From Planctomycetota bacterium (GTDB lineage: Bacteria > Planctomycetota > Phycisphaerae > Phycisphaerales > Phycisphaeraceae): a DNA stretch of 32,226 nucleotides. Below the pieces are notes generated by a model. That model saw only the letters and a program-made list of their open reading frames with translations, made no database searches and had not been told where the DNA came from. The position numbers were made by a program, and so were the translations under genes. Positions 30,699 to 32,226 of this stretch are shown here, piece by piece; within the stretch, counting starts at the first letter, position 1; the number at the start of each line of letters is the position of its first letter. Location of the stretch: the NCBI GenBank assembly GCA_024276075.1, contig JAJRXX010000002.1, forward strand, positions 1-32,226. Direction: 5' to 3'.

Positions 30699-32226
30699 TT
30701 ATTCCGCCAGCGGAAGGTCCATCACGACGTGATGTGTCGCAGCCTCCGAAGACGAGCCTACTGACAACTGGTTTAACATCGCCTGGCTCTTGACGCCTCG
30801 ACTGCGGCACCGCCAACTCAGCCACATCCACACCGGTAGAATCAATGCCAATACCACACCTAACGAGCCGCCGAAGATCATCCCGATCAACTCGATTCGA
30901 TCTTTGCTAAACATATTTCCGGGGGCCGCGGGCATAAAGCGCTCCGTAGCGTGATAGCTGAACAGCGCCAGGATCACCAGCGTCAGCGACCATCGAATCG
31001 CTAGCTCCGAAGCGCGGCTGCGTGCCCAACGGCGATTGATCTGTTGCTCCGTCGCCTTAAATGACTCGCCTACGTCCGTCAGGAGCTGACGGTCCTCGAT
31101 CTGTTGAGCAACCCGCTGCTCTAGCTCTTCTCGCTGACGCGCCAGGTCACGACGCTGCCCCGCCACCTCGTCCATCTTCACCGATAGCTCGTGCTGCTTC
31201 TGTTCGTACTCTTCATATCGGCTCGCCGCGCCGCGCGTCTTCGTCTCCAGGTCCGCGTGCCTGGCCTCCATCTCGGTGCATAGCTTCTTGAGGTGCTCGG
31301 TGCGTTGTTCCAGGTTTTTCTGCTGATTAGCAGCCAATTCGACGAGGCTGCGCTGCTGGGCCAACTCGTCACGCTGCGCTTGCAAACCCTCTTCCTGATC
31401 CGCGATCCGCAGCCTCGCCGCGTCAAGTTCCTCGCGTTTCTCGTCCAATTCAGCCTTGAATTGTTCCGCACGCGCCGCCACCTGCTCGTCGGTCGCCGTA
31501 GCCACATCGCTCTGCTGATTATCCACCCACGCCTGGCGTTCCGATTCGAACCGCTGTTGATCCTCTACCAAACGCGCGTGCACTTCTTCGATTTCTGATC
31601 GCTTCGCGTCCAATTCGCCAGCCAGCGCTTTGAACTGTGACACGCGCGCATTAAATTCATCCTGCTGTTGAGCCAACTCGCCACGCTGCTGCGCTACTTC
31701 TTCTTGCTGACCAACCAGCTCCTGCCTAGCCTGTTCGAGTATCGCGTGCTTAGACTCCATCTGAGCCTTTACCTGCTCAAGCTGATCCTCGCTCACCACC
31801 CCCTCCAACTGCGATGCCTGTAGAGCCATCTGCTCTACCTCGGCCCGCTCACGCATCAACTCGTTACGATCTTGATCCAACTGATGCCGTTCTTCGAGCA
31901 TGCGCTGCTGCGTCGCGTCGAGTTCGGTCTGCTGAACGTCAAGCTGAGCATGCTGATGCTCGAGCCTGCTACGCAATGCACCTAATTCTTGCGCATCTGC
32001 GTCAAACGCCTCACGCTCACGGGTCAATTCCGCCCGCTCATCTTCGAGCTGACCACGAGCCTCGACCACGCCGTCGTAAGCCGTGTCGAGTTCCGTTTGA
32101 CGCGCGCCGAATTGTTCACGCAGGTCGTCTATCTCTTGCTTACCAGCGTCAAATTCCTCACGCTCACGGGTCAGCTCAGCCCGCTCAGCCTCAAGCTGAC
32201 CACGAGCCTCGACCACGCCGGAGGAG
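30699..32226 (-). CDS. Long coiled-coil protein with two C-terminal membrane helices (5' end outside window)
   Basis: At least 508 residues; the frame is open to the window edge, so the start lies outside. Residues up to about 400 are almost continuous coiled coil (Glu, Gln, Leu, Arg heptads). They begin with a tandem duplication of about 49 residues whose units both read GVVEARGQLE-ERAELTRERE, visible at DNA level as a near-repeat about 147 bp apart. Two hydrophobic helices follow (about SLTLVILALFSYHA and IELIGMIFGGSLGVVLALILPVW), then a short basic/Ser tail. It is probably an inner-membrane-anchored rod. No family is recognised; SMC-like or polar scaffold roles are only guesses. It lies upstream of the receiver genes on the same strand. 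Confidence 0.75.
   Translation of the reverse strand, partial: SSGVVEARGQLEAERAELTREREEFDAGKQEIDDLREQFGARQTELDTAYDGVVEARGQLEDERAELTREREAFDADAQELGALRSRLEHQHAQLDVQQTELDATQQRMLEERHQLDQDRNELMRERAEVEQMALQASQLEGVVSEDQLEQVKAQMESKHAILEQARQELVGQQEEVAQQRGELAQQQDEFNARVSQFKALAGELDAKRSEIEEVHARLVEDQQRFESERQAWVDNQQSDVATATDEQVAARAEQFKAELDEKREELDAARLRIADQEEGLQAQRDELAQQRSLVELAANQQKNLEQRTEHLKKLCTEMEARHADLETKTRGAASRYEEYEQKQHELSVKMDEVAGQRRDLARQREELEQRVAQQIEDRQLLTDVGESFKATEQQINRRWARSRASELAIRWSLTLVILALFSYHATERFMPAAPGNMFSKDRIELIGMIFGGSLGVVLALILPVWMWLSWRCRSRGVKSQAMLNQLSVGSSSEAATHHVVMDLPLAE

Overview
The window looks like chromosome from a planctomycete, most likely class Phycisphaerae. This is inferred from family knowledge, not from a search. 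The cues are a secreted protein with a VPLP-type PEP-CTERM sorting tail, an HYExAFE-type protein, GC-rich coding sequence, a dense population of small palindromic intergenic repeats whose 'SRDREGAV/PLPHGRGS' readthroughs are familiar from planctomycete genomes, and a Y1 transposase-like domain of the 'YGSWLHGD' type.

Layout. 1-2400: a Nudix hydrolase (minus) between two REP-containing mini-elements, then a VPLP-CTERM secreted protein (minus) and a repeat-rich gap. 2399-4839: a sensor-less histidine kinase and a sigma-54-dependent response regulator (both minus), separated by a 101-bp MITE that sits in the kinase stop codon. 4840-6444: a GNAT-like protein with an acidic tail, surrounded by stacked mini-elements. 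6445-12306: minus-strand run of a YkgJ-type cysteine-cluster protein, hisS, an HYExAFE nuclease-like protein and ileS. 12498-19456: plus-strand rsmD, ffh, valS, recO. 19465-20208: unknown minus-strand gene. 20395-26368: classical type II fatty-acid cluster rpmF-plsX-fabH-fabD-fabG-acpP-fabF, then tatA. 27204-27277: tRNA-Val(CAC). 27554-32226: minus-strand signalling genes (hybrid histidine kinase, single receiver, broken receiver) and a coiled-coil, two-helix membrane protein cut by the window edge.

The most striking object is valS. Its 1243-residue open frame carries an in-frame REP-associated tyrosine transposase-like (Y1/HUH) domain of about 170 residues, bracketed by REP palindromes (two direct copies before it, one inverted copy after it). 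About 50 codons downstream of that block is a second unrelated insert of about 110 residues whose DNA is near 42% GC in a gene otherwise near 65%. Both inserts lie beside the conserved segment ending WCISRQLWWGHRIPVW, and the frame stays open through both.

The second theme is a set of short TA-flanked elements with terminal inverted repeats. At least two appear to have landed exactly in the TA of a stop codon (histidine kinase, fabH), turning an inferred TAA into TAG without changing the protein. A third gene end (the GNAT-like gene) is closed by a stack of such elements. Another REP copy supplies the last codons and stop of tatA. Functional genes cooperate mainly in translation and protein targeting (ileS, hisS, valS, rsmD, ffh, tatA, tRNA-Val), fatty-acid synthesis and two-component signalling.
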